A stretch of 64,000 bases of DNA, taken from the NCBI GenBank assembly GCA_031308135.1, contig JAHLJT010008446.1:164190384-164254383 (forward strand), read 5' to 3'. This DNA is from Acheta domesticus. Taxonomy: Eukaryota > Arthropoda > Insecta > Orthoptera > Gryllidae. Below the pieces are notes generated by a model. The model was not told where the DNA came from, searched no databases, and saw only the letters and a list, made by a program, of their open reading frames with translations. Both the position numbers and the translations under genes were made by a program. Numbering within the stretch: the first letter of the stretch is position 1; every line of letters begins with the position of its first letter. Shown piece after piece: positions 34,994-46,001 of the stretch.

Positions 34994-35176
34994 CTCACAC
35001 TTAACACCTCACAATGTACAATTTTTATGGTTAGTCCGAAGTTAAACCTTCCCTTGGTACGGACTAACGACGGATTTTCTTCCGACTACTTCCGAAACAC
35101 GTCCATGAATACAGACTTTCTTAGTTCGCCTCCAGGCCGACGTTAGTCCGGACTAAAAAGAACTATGAATACGGCC

Positions 35177-36358
35177 GAGTGTCTCTTATGGTCAGAGGCT
35201 CTTATGGCCGAGTGTCTCTTATCTAGGCGTATAGGCGCCCATGGCAAGCATGGAATTTGCGCCCCTGTCAGAATACTTCAAATGAGGGTGGTTGTTATTT
35301 GTTTCAACAGGTATACACTAGTGTGAATAATATTGTGATTATTTTCGAAAGTTTCATAAGCAATTTATCTCGAAAAAATTGGACAATTCTTTTTTGTAAT
35401 TTTCATAATTGAGATAATAAAGAGAGAATAATAATTCATGTTATTAATGCAGTAAAACTTGCTCAATGCAGAACCTCAAGGGGCCAGAATTTTATAACAA
35501 ATAATTTTCAGCATTAGACAATATTCCGCGTTATACAGATGAAGCAAAAATTCTTTAAGAGTACATCACAAAACTGTGTACAGTTGTAAGAAAATTCTGT
35601 ATTTACTCACTGAAGAATAAAGTTCACTCACAAATAATTCAGGAACATTTATATTGTTGATTTCTTGTGAATGGTGTACATAAATAGTATTACAAACACT
35701 ATTTGAAAACATTCTTACTACAATACGTGTTACGTAAAAACTCATCTTCTGTCCACATATCTAATAAAGTAGCTTGTTTGAATATTTTTGTGATCATGTC
35801 ATTGCAATACATTATTTTACATTGTACAGTTTCTGCAGCATATTGGGGTTGCCTGGTTCACAGCGAATTGCACTTCACTACTTATACTTTGAATAGCTTG
35901 TACATGCGTACGCATTTTAGGGCTCTGACCCGTCCACTTCACTTTCTTCTTTCTCTGAATTCCAAATTGTCAATAAATCTGCAGGTGATTGAGAGACATA
36001 ATGCGTTGGCAGATTTTCATCACTTGCAACGAAATGTTCTGCAGTGACGCCTGTTAGTCCCACACGTTGCTGCTATTGTCAAAATACTTTCATGCGCTTC
36101 CTTCATTATGTCAGATTCATCATTTCCCAAAACTCGATTTTTGAAAGCATTTCAAAGCAGCCACGTACTGGATTTGCTTTATTGACCGTCCTATCCATTT
36201 TGAAGCATCCAAGACTGATTCAGATCTCGCCAAAGCATACGTGCTTTCTGCGTCTTTCATATTTGCTGTTAAAGATTGCATTAACATCCGTCAGTAGTGC
36301 GACATAAACATGTAAATAACGACCGCGTCCATGGATTGCAAATAATTGCAATTGAATA
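35177..36358. other. Slit intron; short tandem repeat then nothing recognised
   Basis: GGCCGAGTGTCTCTTATG is repeated twice with a partial third unit at 35174-35222, just outside the Harbinger end. A GGCGCCCATGGCAAGCATGG block (35231) resembles one at 39868. The rest is AT-rich with no gene. Confidence 0.5.
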
Positions 36359-36394
36359 GCAATTCGACGAGTGAATAATCACTCGTCGAATTGC
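36359..36394. repeat. Perfect 16-bp hairpin
   Basis: Arms GCAATTCGACGAGTGA (36359-36374) and TCACTCGTCGAATTGC (36379-36394) are exact inverted repeats with a 4-base ATAA loop. Confidence 0.92.
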
Positions 36395-38770
36395 GTGGAA
36401 ACCAAGCGAGTTTTACATTCGAAAGAGACATCGAGCAGAAATGTCAGTCTCTCAGTTTCCCACCAGCACACGTTTCAACTTCAACAAGGAATGATTTTGA
36501 TGGTAATACTCGAAAGAAAAGTCTCGTTTCATCTGCATTAAAATATTTTGTATTCAAATCATTTTAAGCAATTTTGGTTTCCAATCAACACTTTCATTTC
36601 CTCACAAGATTTCCCACAAATTTCGTTCCACACAATTCAATGTCTTTAATTAAAGCTATATCCAACCAACCTGAAGATGCCTTAAACTGTTCATTTCCCA
36701 GAGTTTTCGCCACAGCTAGAGCTTGACTTTGAAGCATTGGTCCAGAAATATGCAGATTTTTTTATTTTGCATTCGTAAACTACTCTCACACTATTTCGTT
36801 TACTTCATTGCCGGTTTTCTTCTCTGTTCTCTTCATCTCACTATTTTCTTGCATCAACTGTTTCATTATTCTCTCCAGTGGCGTAGCCTGAGTTTTGGCT
36901 TAGGGTATGTAACTCGAGAAATTAGAAAATAATTTAAAACTCCTAAATATTCCTCATTCACCAATACCATTTCTGTCACTTTGGTCAATTAGAGCACACA
37001 AATAATTTGTATATTTAAAATAAAAACTGATCCAGTAAAAGTAGTAATGGTTCACGTACTTATGTAGTTTACTGGTTGAAAGTTAGAAAAAGTTGACTGA
37101 AGTTCACGACCTAGTAAAATATACATAAATATGTGTGCTCATACTTAAATAATAAACCCAATGATTTTAAAATTGTCCAATTCATGTCATTTCCAACCCA
37201 TTAGAATTGGCATAATTTATAAAATGGAAAGCTATAATAAATATACAAATAGCTATAACAGTCCCAGCTCGTGGTTTTATAAATGGGGAAGGCTGCAAAT
37301 GCATTGCATTGCATTGCCTGCATTGTATTTCTATTAATAATAAGTTTGATACAGACGATTGAGAACGACGCGAAATACCGTGAGATATTCCATTCTGGAG
37401 CCCGTTTCACAAAGGTTACAAGTTACTAGTACTAGTAGTCACAAGTACTCGTAAGTTCTGTTTCACAACGATTTTGCCGGGCCCCAGAAGACAAGACCTC
37501 ATGCGCCAAGAAAGAAAAACCCAAGTATAGCGCTCCTACCGCATACTGGGAAAACTAGCTGAAGCGCAATGCTACTCGCAGAGCTGCACAGTAATGCTAT
37601 CTGGTGAGCCCGCCGTTCTTCAGACCCTAGGCTCCACCGAAGGCTGTCTCGCCGCAGCCTTCGTCCGCTGGTAAGCGTCTGCAGTGAATGCATGACGTCA
37701 CGCCTCCTCGTTTTATACAGGCCTTATGGGAGAATAAAGTGGGAGCCTAACGCTTCTCTCTTCCCTCTCAACAGCTTTAAATGCGTTACGGACGGCCGTT
37801 AATGAACCGACAAAGAAACATTTTGATATAATTTTAACATAATACAACTCAGAATTCCATTATTAATAAATAAATACATTTGTAAACATATTTTTAAATT
37901 TCTTTTAGACTGCGATTTCTCTAGGAGAGGCTCCGCCTTACAGCCTTTAATGACGAGCCGCGCCTGAGCTATAATAAATATATCTATAATAAAAATACAA
38001 TAGGAAAGAGAAAATCAATCAATTTACAGACACGTAATGAAAAATAGTTGACAGTTGTCCTTTGCTGCTTACATCAAAGGTTTTCATCCAGTATCGAGGA
38101 GACAAAAGAGGCTTTAGACATTTCATTTTTAATTTCATGGGACATTATCATGCTCACACTTTAAATCCAATCAATCTGAATTTCTGGCGAGATTGCACGA
38201 AACAATTTTACATATCATCCTTGTCAGTTTTATCATATTTCGTTATTTCAGTTATATATTCCATGAACTTTTCTCTATTTGATGATCCCCTATTTTCATT
38301 ATGGCTAGAAAATACAAGCCCTTGTCACCTAAAAAAGCACACAACTCTAATGAAGTGACAGAATTTCCCTATTTTCCTCTATATCACTGTTGTATTGCCC
38401 AACCTCGCTTGTGTTGGCTATTTAAATAAAATTCTATCCTCTCATATTTTTCAGATATTTTTAACTTTTTCTCACGTGCTATAATTTGTCCATGGCACAA
38501 CAATACGATTCCATAATTATGTAGACACTTTGGATCCCGTTGTGCTCGCCATTCCACGGCACATATGTGGATTGCACAGTCACATATCCTTGTGCATTCA
38601 ACCAGCACAATCCCTAATCTAAATTGGCTACAAATATATAGTTGCTAAATGCATTAAAATGAGGTAATAAAACTTAAACAAAAGGTCTTACTTTTTTACA
38701 ATACACAGAAGATATCTGTGTCCGGTTCCACGTTGGACAGATTCCGTATTATACAATGAAATACTGTAGA
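36395..38770. other. Slit intron; hAT-like terminus and MITE scraps
   Basis: CAGTGGCGTAGCCTGAG at 36877 looks like a hAT-type 5' terminus. A half-copy of the 30147 MITE lies at about 37355-37402, followed by a CACAAGTACT/AGTTACTAGTACTAG inverted block (37390-37470). A GC-richer stretch (37480-37700) has no gene I can name. Confidence 0.4.
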
Positions 38771-38771
38771 A

Positions 38772-39508
38772 CAGGGCCGCTCAAGCAGAGCAAATCGGCA
38801 GCTCGGAGCCGTGTTGTCAGCCAAGAGCGGGACACGGGAGCCCGAGCGTTGCGGGCCTTGCGATAAGCTCTGATACAGTGCCCCGGTAACTCCAGTCGCG
38901 GAAGCATGGAAGTTGACGCGAGCACTTCACAGACCAGAGCATCTACGCCGACAATTTTCAATGCAGTATGGGAAGAAAAGTATCTTTTCGCCGACTACGG
39001 TAGCTATGCCAAATGTTTAGTTTACATAAGGGTTCAATTACGTGAAGAAGTTTCATTTGCAACGACATTATACATTTAATCATGCTGATGAAAATGACAA
39101 GTACGCTGAAGAAGAACAAAAGGAAGTTTTCAGTGTTCTGAAACACAATGCCTCACTGGAAGTAAGTTTTGGATGAATTTTGATGTTCTTATGTTGTTTT
39201 GACAGGAAAATAACATAATACAAAAGAATTTAATTTTATTGTATATCGATACTACAACGTGAGCATTTAGGAAAAGAACTTCCCACAAAACCATTTTCCA
39301 AAACTGCATCGGAATGCTGCTCGATTGTTAAGTACGTTCGGATCAACATACAAATGTGAGCAATTTTTTGCTTCTTTGAAAATTTGTAAATCTCGAATGA
39401 GAAGTACAATTACAGACCACAATCTGAAATGCATGTTACGGCTCAATAGCGCCATGTCATCTCTTCCAAATATAGAAAGTATATTGCGAGAAAAAAACAC
39501 TTAAAAGG
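38772..39508 (+). mobile_element. BED-finger hAT transposon (GTF2IRD2/ZBED-like type), internally deleted
   Basis: Possible 5' terminus CAGGGCCGCTCAAGC at 38772. The coding start is ATG 38906: MEVDASTSQTRASTPTIFNA, then VWEEKYLFADYGSYAKCLV. A one-base shift leads to GFNYVKKFHLQRHYTFNHAD and AEEEQKEVFSVLKHNASLE (to about 39162). That is the N-terminal zinc-finger region of hAT transposases. The C-terminal dimerisation domain follows directly: ARLLSTFGSTYKCEQFFASL, then KICKSRMRSTITDHNLKCML (39307-39450), then stop. The catalytic middle, normally several hundred residues, is missing. Confidence 0.75.
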
Positions 39509-40026
39509 TGTAATTAGAGTATTTGATTTTGCAATCAACTTCATTTTTAATTTTAATTTCCTTTACTTTTAGTATTTTTATTACTAGTTTATTTAATAAC
39601 ATTTTTTGTGCAACCTTTATAATACTTTTCATATTCAGCAGCATTATAAACTGTAATGTCACCGCCATTAAATTCTTTATGTTATTGAGCACTGTTTTTG
39701 CAACTAAACATTTGGCATTGCAGTCCAGTGTTCTATGGCCCTTAAATGTTTAGAGAAATATTATTTTGCCTTTTGTGTAAATTTTAATTTCATAATTGAA
39801 AAAGAATTCGTTCAACTTATTTTCGTAATTGTCGAAAGCTAAATAGCGCCCCTTGTGATTGGCGCCCATGGCACGTGGCATGTCTGCCATACCCTCGATA
39901 CGCCTCTGCTTATGGCCGACGCTCCTTACTACGAGGCCTGCAAACAATGTATTTGGTTACTTTTCGTGCTCAAAAGCTACGGAAGGCCACCTAAATAATA
40001 GGACACTGCGACACTGAACACGTTTT
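39509..40026. other. Spacer with hAT-like 3' terminus
   Basis: GGCGCCCATGGCACGTGGCATG, then ACCCTCGATACGCCTCTG (39868-39909), reads on the minus strand as CAGAGGCGTATCGAGGGT, a hAT-type terminus. It may be the 3' end of the preceding element or of a different MITE. Confidence 0.4.
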
Positions 40027-41170
40027 TACTTTCTCGCCTTACGAATTCTTCGTAAGAAGAGAAAGTTATGTAATCGTGCGCCGAAAAAACGTGAATTTTC
40101 GCCAGAAACACTCTTATAGCTGGGGTCTGGTAGCAAAAAAGTGGATATGTATTGCTAAATTAAAAAAAAAAATCCTCTATCTCATGGTGTAGTCAAAATC
40201 CATGTTTTGTTGCTTCTTGATACAGCAAAATCGATTGACGGCAAAACGTCCGTCTGTCCGTCTGTGGTCAACTCTAGCGCCTAAACCATTCAGCCGATAT
40301 TCTTCAAAATTGATATTCGTCAATCGATTTGGCTAATCTCGGGGCTCCTGGAATTTGAAACCGATATTTTAATTTTTGGGGGTACTTTACATGAAGCCCG
40401 TCGGAGATTTTCAATGTTAAAAGAAAATGGCTCCCAATTTTTTTATTAAATTTTGTTGTTTAATAGTGCAAAGGACGTTTAAGGGAATGATGTAAGTATC
40501 ATTTCCGTTGATATCCCCAATTTTTCGAAAATTCCAAAAAACTATTTAAAAACTGCAAAATAGAAGATAGAGATTTTTGCCCCAGACAAAGTCGGTTGTA
40601 CAAAATTAGCACTTTAATTAAGGTTATGTACCATTTTTTTGAAAAACGAATAGTTTTTGCGTAAATTGCGCTTCAAATTTACAAAAAAAAGTTTCTCAAA
40701 AACCGCTCCAAATTGTTCATTTAAATTTTCTTTACTTATATAGTGAGGGACGATAAAAAATATGGTCTTAGTTCTACTTCTGGGAAATACTTGTTTTTTT
40801 TTTGAAAATTGCAAAAAAATTGTAAACTACAAAATTGTAGATAGCGATTTTTACATCAGACAAAGTCTCTTGTACAAAATTAGCTCTTTAAAAAAAGGTT
40901 ATATAGAAATTTCTGAAAAAACGAGTAGTTTTTGCGTAATCTTCGCTTCAAATTTACAAAACAAAATTCTGAAAAACCGCTCCAAATTTTTTCTTTAAGT
41001 TTTCTCCACGTGTGTAATAAGGGACGGTAAATAAATAAACTATGCTATAGAATGGCACAGACTTTCTCGCAGTAGTTATTTTCCTAATGTCGTTGGTCGG
41101 ATAGAGGATTTGGAGCCCTTCACCGCTCCCTTCTTTGTCGCCCGAAAGACATGTTGACAATTACCGGCTT
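40027..41170 (-). repeat. Dispersed repeat family F, copy 8 (both ends)
   Basis: Starts with the foldback ACTTTCTCGCCTTACGAA / TTCGTAAGAAGAGAAAGT (40028-40066, arms matching at all but two positions). It continues through CGTCCGTCTGTCCGTCTGTG (40248) and TAGCGCCTAAACCATTCAGC, then AT-rich interior. It ends at the block containing AGAATGGCACAGACTTTCTC (41050-41069) and CCGGCTTCCTAATG (41163-41176). This copy and copy 2 give an overall length near 1.15-1.35 kb. Confidence 0.8.
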
Positions 41171-41205
41171 CCTAATGATAGGGCTGATACAATTACGTTT
41201 TGACT

Positions 41206-41206
41206 G

Positions 41207-41251
<45 letters not shown>

Positions 41252-41262
41252 CACACACACAC
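41206..41262. repeat. (TA)n/(CA)n microsatellite
   Basis: Mostly TATATATA with two TATG/TGTA interruptions, then ACACACACAC. Confidence 0.95.
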
Positions 41263-41266
41263 TTCA

Positions 41267-41345
41267 CTCCGCTCCGCTCGTTAAGGCTCTCTGGCTCTGC
41301 GCGCTTCAATTCGAAGGAAGTCTGGTTCGAGTCTCAGACAGGGAT
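41267..41345 (+). repeat. tRNA-like SINE head, diverged
   Basis: CTCGTTAAGGCTCTCTGGC is followed about 30 bp later by TCTGGTTCGAGTCTCAGAC, a good RNA polymerase III B box. A similar head with GCCGGTTCGAGCCCTGG is at 42050-42120. The A box is weak. It is not a folded tRNA gene as far as I can pair it. Confidence 0.45.
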
Positions 41346-41675
41346 TTTAATTCGATGAATGTGTAGGTGCAGAAAAGAAACTATTAAATAGTGTTGAAAA
41401 TTTATTGAAAATCTTTTCTTGTACTTCTACTCACTAATAGAAGCTATGCAGATAAATATACAGGACATGTCTCTGTTTTCACCACTTGCATCTTTTAAAC
41501 AATTTTTCAAATCTGTTATTCGATTTCTGAAACGTAAGTCATGTTAAATCAATCGTATATCTGTATGAACCAATTTAAGTAAAATTATGAGTTTTTCAAC
41601 ATTAAATTGAAATACAATTTAACTAGAACACATGCGATCAACTTACATACCCCTAACGGTTCCAAAATTATTGTT

Positions 41676-42005
41676 ACTTTTTCGCCTTACGAATACTTCG
41701 TAAGAAGAGAAAGTTATGTAATCGTGCGCCGGAAAACGAAATTTTTGCCAGAAAAACTCTTATGGCTGGGGTCTGGTAACGAAAAAGTGGATAAAACCTG
41801 TTGCTAAATTTAGAAAATTTAGCTTTGTAATAGAATGGCACAGACTTTCTCGCAGAACTTAGTTTTCTGATCTCTAAACTGAACTAGGTTTTCTGTTATG
41901 ATCTTCCCAGATACCTTCTTTGAGCGCCCAAAGGTCATTTTTTTACATTCTCTGGATTTTTCGGCCTCGTAATGCGAGAATAGAAACCACCATACCCTTA
42001 ATTCT
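41676..42005 (-). repeat. Dispersed repeat family F, copy 9 (both ends, interior deleted)
   Basis: Begins with the same foldback (arms 41676-41693 and 41697-41714), then GTAATCGTGCGCCGG and GGTAACGAAAAAGTGGATAA. It then jumps to the other-end block at 41823 (AGAATGGCACAGACTTTCTC, then GCCTCGTAATG). Both ends are present but about 0.8 kb of interior, including the GACG tract, is absent. Confidence 0.75.
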
Positions 42006-42039
42006 ATTATATAAGTGTTAATGTCATGCATAACTATTG

Positions 42040-42125
42040 TGGTCGCATCCGTTATTCGGCGAGCATTGGCACAGCTCTTTCGAGGGAAGCTTCGCCGGTT
42101 CGAGCCCTGGTCGGGGAGTATTATT
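42040..42125 (+). repeat. tRNA-like SINE head
   Basis: TTCGGCGAGCATTGGCAC, then CGCCGGTTCGAGCCCTGG: the second is a canonical B box with the spacing of a tRNA-derived SINE. It is followed by A/T-rich tail sequence. No acceptor stem pairs convincingly, so it is not called a tRNA gene. Confidence 0.45.
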
Positions 42126-42248
42126 TGTCAAAATTCTCTGTTGTCACAGGAAATAATTGAGAATTCTAGAAACTGTATTGAGAACCATGTTACGGCATTT
42201 GAATTACAAATATTGCAATAATTGCGATAAATGAAATGGAAGTGTCTG

Positions 42249-42249
<1 letters not shown>

Positions 42250-42304
<55 letters not shown>
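42250..42304. repeat. (TA)n microsatellite
   Basis: About 55 bp of nearly pure TATATA. Confidence 0.97.
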
Positions 42305-42307
<3 letters not shown>

Positions 42308-42467
42308 TTATATACATACATATTCGAATTTTTAACTTTTTACATTTTTTCACGTATCTTCTTTTATTTGTAAAGCGTGTGTACCATCGTATCATTTGTT
42401 TCTTGATCATGCATTTACCATTTTCGACCCTGTTCGATTCTTTGTATGTCTTTGTTCGACCCATACG

Positions 42468-42600
42468 GTGTTAGTGTGGCGTAGTAGTATAAGTGCCGGT
42501 TCATTAACTTTGAGAATCGGATTTCGAGTCTCGGAACGGAAAAAGTGTGCTGCTAGAAAACACTTTTGCTGGTTTATGAAGTTGTGGAATAGCATTTAGG
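42468..42600 (+). repeat. tRNA-derived SINE copy S3
   Basis: GTGTGGCGTAGTAGTATAAG (A box region), then TTAACTTTGAGAATCGG, then TTTCGAGTCTCGGAACGG (B box), followed by AAAACACTTTTGCTGG, which matches S2. It lies directly upstream of the Merlin element. Confidence 0.7.
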
Positions 42601-42689
42601 ACCACATAGAAGCAGTGCAAGAAAGTGTGTGCGTTGGAAGCAGTTTCATAACGTGGTGTCAGCGCAGAGAATACTCATAATGCTATACT

Positions 42690-43375
42690 ATTTTCTTATG
42701 GCCGACACCTATTAGAGAACACGAAGGGAATATGAGGTGGACAACGAAGCTCCAATCGCGGTAACTACCATTGCAGAATGGTTCCAGGCATTTAGAAGTG
42801 TGTGTCTGGACAGTTTGTACAAACGTTATAAAGAAGAAAGCAAGATAGGAGGCGAAGGCCATATTGTAGAAATAGCCGAGTGCAAGATCGGCCGCAGGAA
42901 ATTCCATTGCTGCCGTATGGAGGAAGGAATGTGGATACTAGACATGGTTGATCGGGAAACTCGGAAAATTCTGCTAGAAGTGTCCTGATAATGGAAGAGA
43001 TGCAGCGACTTTGTTGCAGCTTATTGTTCAGCAAAACCGGTTCAGTGAAACCGGGTACAGCGATTTACACGGACTTTTGGAGAGGCTACAATCAGATTTA
43101 TCAATCAGCAGAACAATTTTATACACGAGGCTGTGAATCATTCCTCTTATTTTGTGGACCCTGTAACAAAAGTACACACAAATAATATGGAATCAAGCTG
43201 GCGGCCTTTGCGAAGAAGACTTCCTCGCTTAGGAGTGCGTCACTAGGATACAGCAATGCATCTTGCCGCATATCTTTGAAGACAAGACGGTAAGAGATTA
43301 AATAGAGATCATTTTTGGGCTATGATAGAAGATATATATAAGTTGTACCCTGAACAAGAATAAATAAATTCAATT
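42690..43375 (+). mobile_element. Merlin (IS1595/ISXO2-like) transposon, decayed
   Basis: Eukaryotic Merlin elements carry an IS1595-type DDE transposase. Pieces in order: KRYKEESKIGGEGHIVEIAE, then CKIGRRKFHCCRMEEGMWIL (42823-42950), then PGTAIYTDFWRGYNQI (43050-43098), then YFVDPVTKVHTNNMESSWRP, then LRRRLPRLGVRH (43150-43245), then DHFWAMIEDIYKLYPEQE near 43310-43360. The family motif VEIDE-x-K-x-G-x-RK is here VEIAECKIGRRK, so the first catalytic Asp has become Ala. The TDFW Asp and the NNMESSWR Glu remain. Two frameshifts and early stops also break it. Confidence 0.85.
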
Positions 43376-43379
43376 GAAC

Positions 43380-44860
43380 ATTTAATATCATTGTGTCGAA
43401 CATATTAACACCTAATTCATTCCTGTTTCATATTTCGTACGCTTAGGTTGGCAGTATTGCAACCCCGCCTCCGCCTCTTACGCACCTTACCGCGGGTTGC
43501 GCGAGGCGTGTCGCTGAATACGTTCAAGTTAATACCCTACTAATATTCGAAAAAAAGGAGTGAGTTCGTCTTTGATGTCTTTTTTTGTTAAATAACAACT
43601 CGAGATCATTTTCTTTCAATGAAAAAGTTACAAGGTTATATTCTGCGAATGGCTTTACAAGAAATATTTTTACAGACTGGATTAATTTACCTTTTTCTGA
43701 AGAATTAATCTATGTTTTTTTGAGACAAAAAATGAAACCTGCCTATCTGGTTCGATACCCTTTCTAATTCTGAGCTCGAATTTAACCTTCCTATCATATC
43801 TATGCAAATTTTAGGCTACTTTGCACTTTCGCTTACTAAACGAATTAAACATTTAGTGTACTAACATCTGTCTTTCAACTGGGATCTGAAATCTTGCTTT
43901 TCGCGACGTAGAAAGAAGTTCGTAAGATTTACAGTCTATCTCCTGCCATTAAATACCGTTCGGCGCGGCGGACGATTCTTGAAGGTCACGCGAAGCGTGG
44001 TCGGCGTTGCAGCGATCCTCTTGCGTGCTGGCTCCTTCCCTCGTTCCGACGACGGCATGTTCAAACTTGTCTCCTTCGCGGCTACAGTTGTTCGTTCCGA
44101 AGAAGGAGGTCGCTTTGCATTTGGCTCTCAATTTATTGGTATGAGATCAAAAACCTCAAGTAATAAAATATAAAAAATAAAAAAAGCTGTGAACAGAAAT
44201 GCATTTTCCTATTAGGGCAATGCTCTAATTCCCCACGTGCCCCACATAACACGAATTTCATTTACTCGATTCGCTTTATTCATGCTTCAGCACGTTTGCG
44301 AAACATTATTATTTCATTAAATATCTGCTTGAATATAATTGAAATCTTGAATAAAGAGCTTTATTAAGCTTCTTTCCGTCAGTATTTCGGCTGCTCGTTG
44401 TTCTTCCAATTAACACTCACACTATTTAACGTCTTGATGTGTACTCACTAAACTCTCCAGCGAAAATGCCAGATTTCTGAGTTCTTGCTGCTCGTTTCAG
44501 CTTTCTGTCAAGGTAATTTCCTATTGGTCAATGGAACGTGGCGTCACAGGCGCGTTCATAAAAGCTTCTCTTACAGTGGCGTGATCTGTCGTCGTCTATG
44601 AGAACAATATCTATGGTACTTTCCTATTCTTTGGAATGTTTTCAATCTGATGATGATGTAATCCGTCTTCGGCGGTTACAGTTTGATTACAACTAGTGGT
44701 GGGGATGACGTCAGCGAACAAATGCTCATCGCACTCCGCTCATAACCAAGTCTCCGCTAGTACCTCCAAATATTGATGATAATAGTAAAATAAATTAGTA
44801 ATATGTTCTATCACATACGAAGTATAAAATATGATTGGTAGTACATTACTAACAACTAGT
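43380..44860. other. Slit intron, nothing recognised
   Basis: Includes two GC-richer patches (43465-43525 and 43960-44120) and short ORFs on both strands that mirror each other. No family is recognised. Confidence 0.4.
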
Positions 44861-44861
44861 G

Positions 44862-45790
44862 GTGCTACAGAATGGCACAAACTTTCCAGATTTGGTTTTC
44901 TATTTCCTTTGGTGTGGTTAGTTATTCGGACTTGCCACATACACTTGCCAGCTGCCCAAAGTACACTATTTTGACATTTTCTTAATTTTTCGGTTTCCTA
45001 TTAGTTGAACGGAAATATTGTTTTAAGAATATTAAAGAACAGTCCAAAATGGCAATTTTTTTTGAAAAATGTGGAGCCGTTTTGAAGAAAATAGCGTTTC
45101 TGCGCTACTGTAAGTACGAAACTTGAAGCTTTTTTCCGCAGAAAATTTTTCATTTTTCGAAAAATTTCATTAGAAGTCATTTGAAGCACTTAAACTCATA
45201 AATACAATAGTGTTTACAAATTATTGGAAATGTGCATATTAACGGAGGGAGAGATCTACGTTTGTGTAATTTTTGATAAAAACAAAAAAGGAACCCCTCA
45301 TAATGATCTTACGTCATATTAAAAAGTGCCATTAGCACAATCCGTTCGAAAAGTTTGAAGAAAAATGTTGCCGCAATTTATGAGAAAATGGCGTTTGAAC
45401 GTTTCTGAAACGGTTGAGTTCTCGAGAAACTTTACTTGACATTATTTAAAGCACATGTACTTTTAAATCTAATAATGTGAAGAAATCGCCGCTAATGTAA
45501 AAATTAACGATGTGAGAGGCAAGTCAGAAAAAATAATTTTTTGCACTTTTTGAAAAAATAACAGTATGTCATTTATGACATCTCGTAGAGTATAATTAGT
45601 ACTCTCCGTACCACAAGTTTAAAGAAAAAATTTGGAATCGTTTTTGAGAAAATCTTGTTTTTGTATTTTTTTTAAGATACACATATTGCCTGCAGTATTG
45701 CGTGGAAACTAATTATATTTTCAAAAAAACGTTAAAAGATTTCAAAAATCGTGCCATGACGTACATAATATCTATTTTTTATGATACGGC
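44862..45790 (-). repeat. Dispersed repeat family F, copy 10
   Basis: Starts with the CTAG-type end (AACTAGTGGTGCTACAGAAT at 44863) and AGTTATTCGGACTTGCCACA (44919). It then runs through AT-rich interior closely matching 9500-9900 of copy 2 in inverse orientation, including ACGGAGGGAGAGATCTACGT (45242). No GACG tract is reached. Confidence 0.72.
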
Positions 45791-46001
45791 TGAATGATAA
45801 TGCCGCTAATATGATACGGCTGAAGAGGTAATGTGCTACGGGTGTCGGGGCTATTTTGTTACGCTAAAAATTAACAGGCAGCCAACAAGAAAGTAATATT
45901 TTTCAATTGTTTTGAAGGTTTAAGAATATAGGAACTAATATATGCACGGAAATTCGTAAAGCTAATGCTCGGAATTGTAAAATTTACGTGTCTGTAGAAT
46001 A

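Larger units (their letters stand above)
33963..35176. mobile_element. PIF/Harbinger transposon, internally deleted
   Basis: The left end GGCCGTATTCATAG (34050-34063) is the exact reverse complement of CTATGAATACGGCC (35163-35176). A second, similar left terminus GGCCATATTCATAG lies at 33963. Inward, GTCCGGACTAA-type words recur in both arms. Inside are the two genes typical of Harbinger: a Myb/SANT-like protein (+) and a DDE nuclease (-), facing each other. The nuclease is truncated, so the copy is non-autonomous. Confidence 0.85.

Noticed and set aside
41267..42125. Two possible tRNA genes with good B boxes
   Set aside because: Acceptor and anticodon stems do not pair convincingly and similar heads recur in SINEs, so they are treated as SINE-derived.
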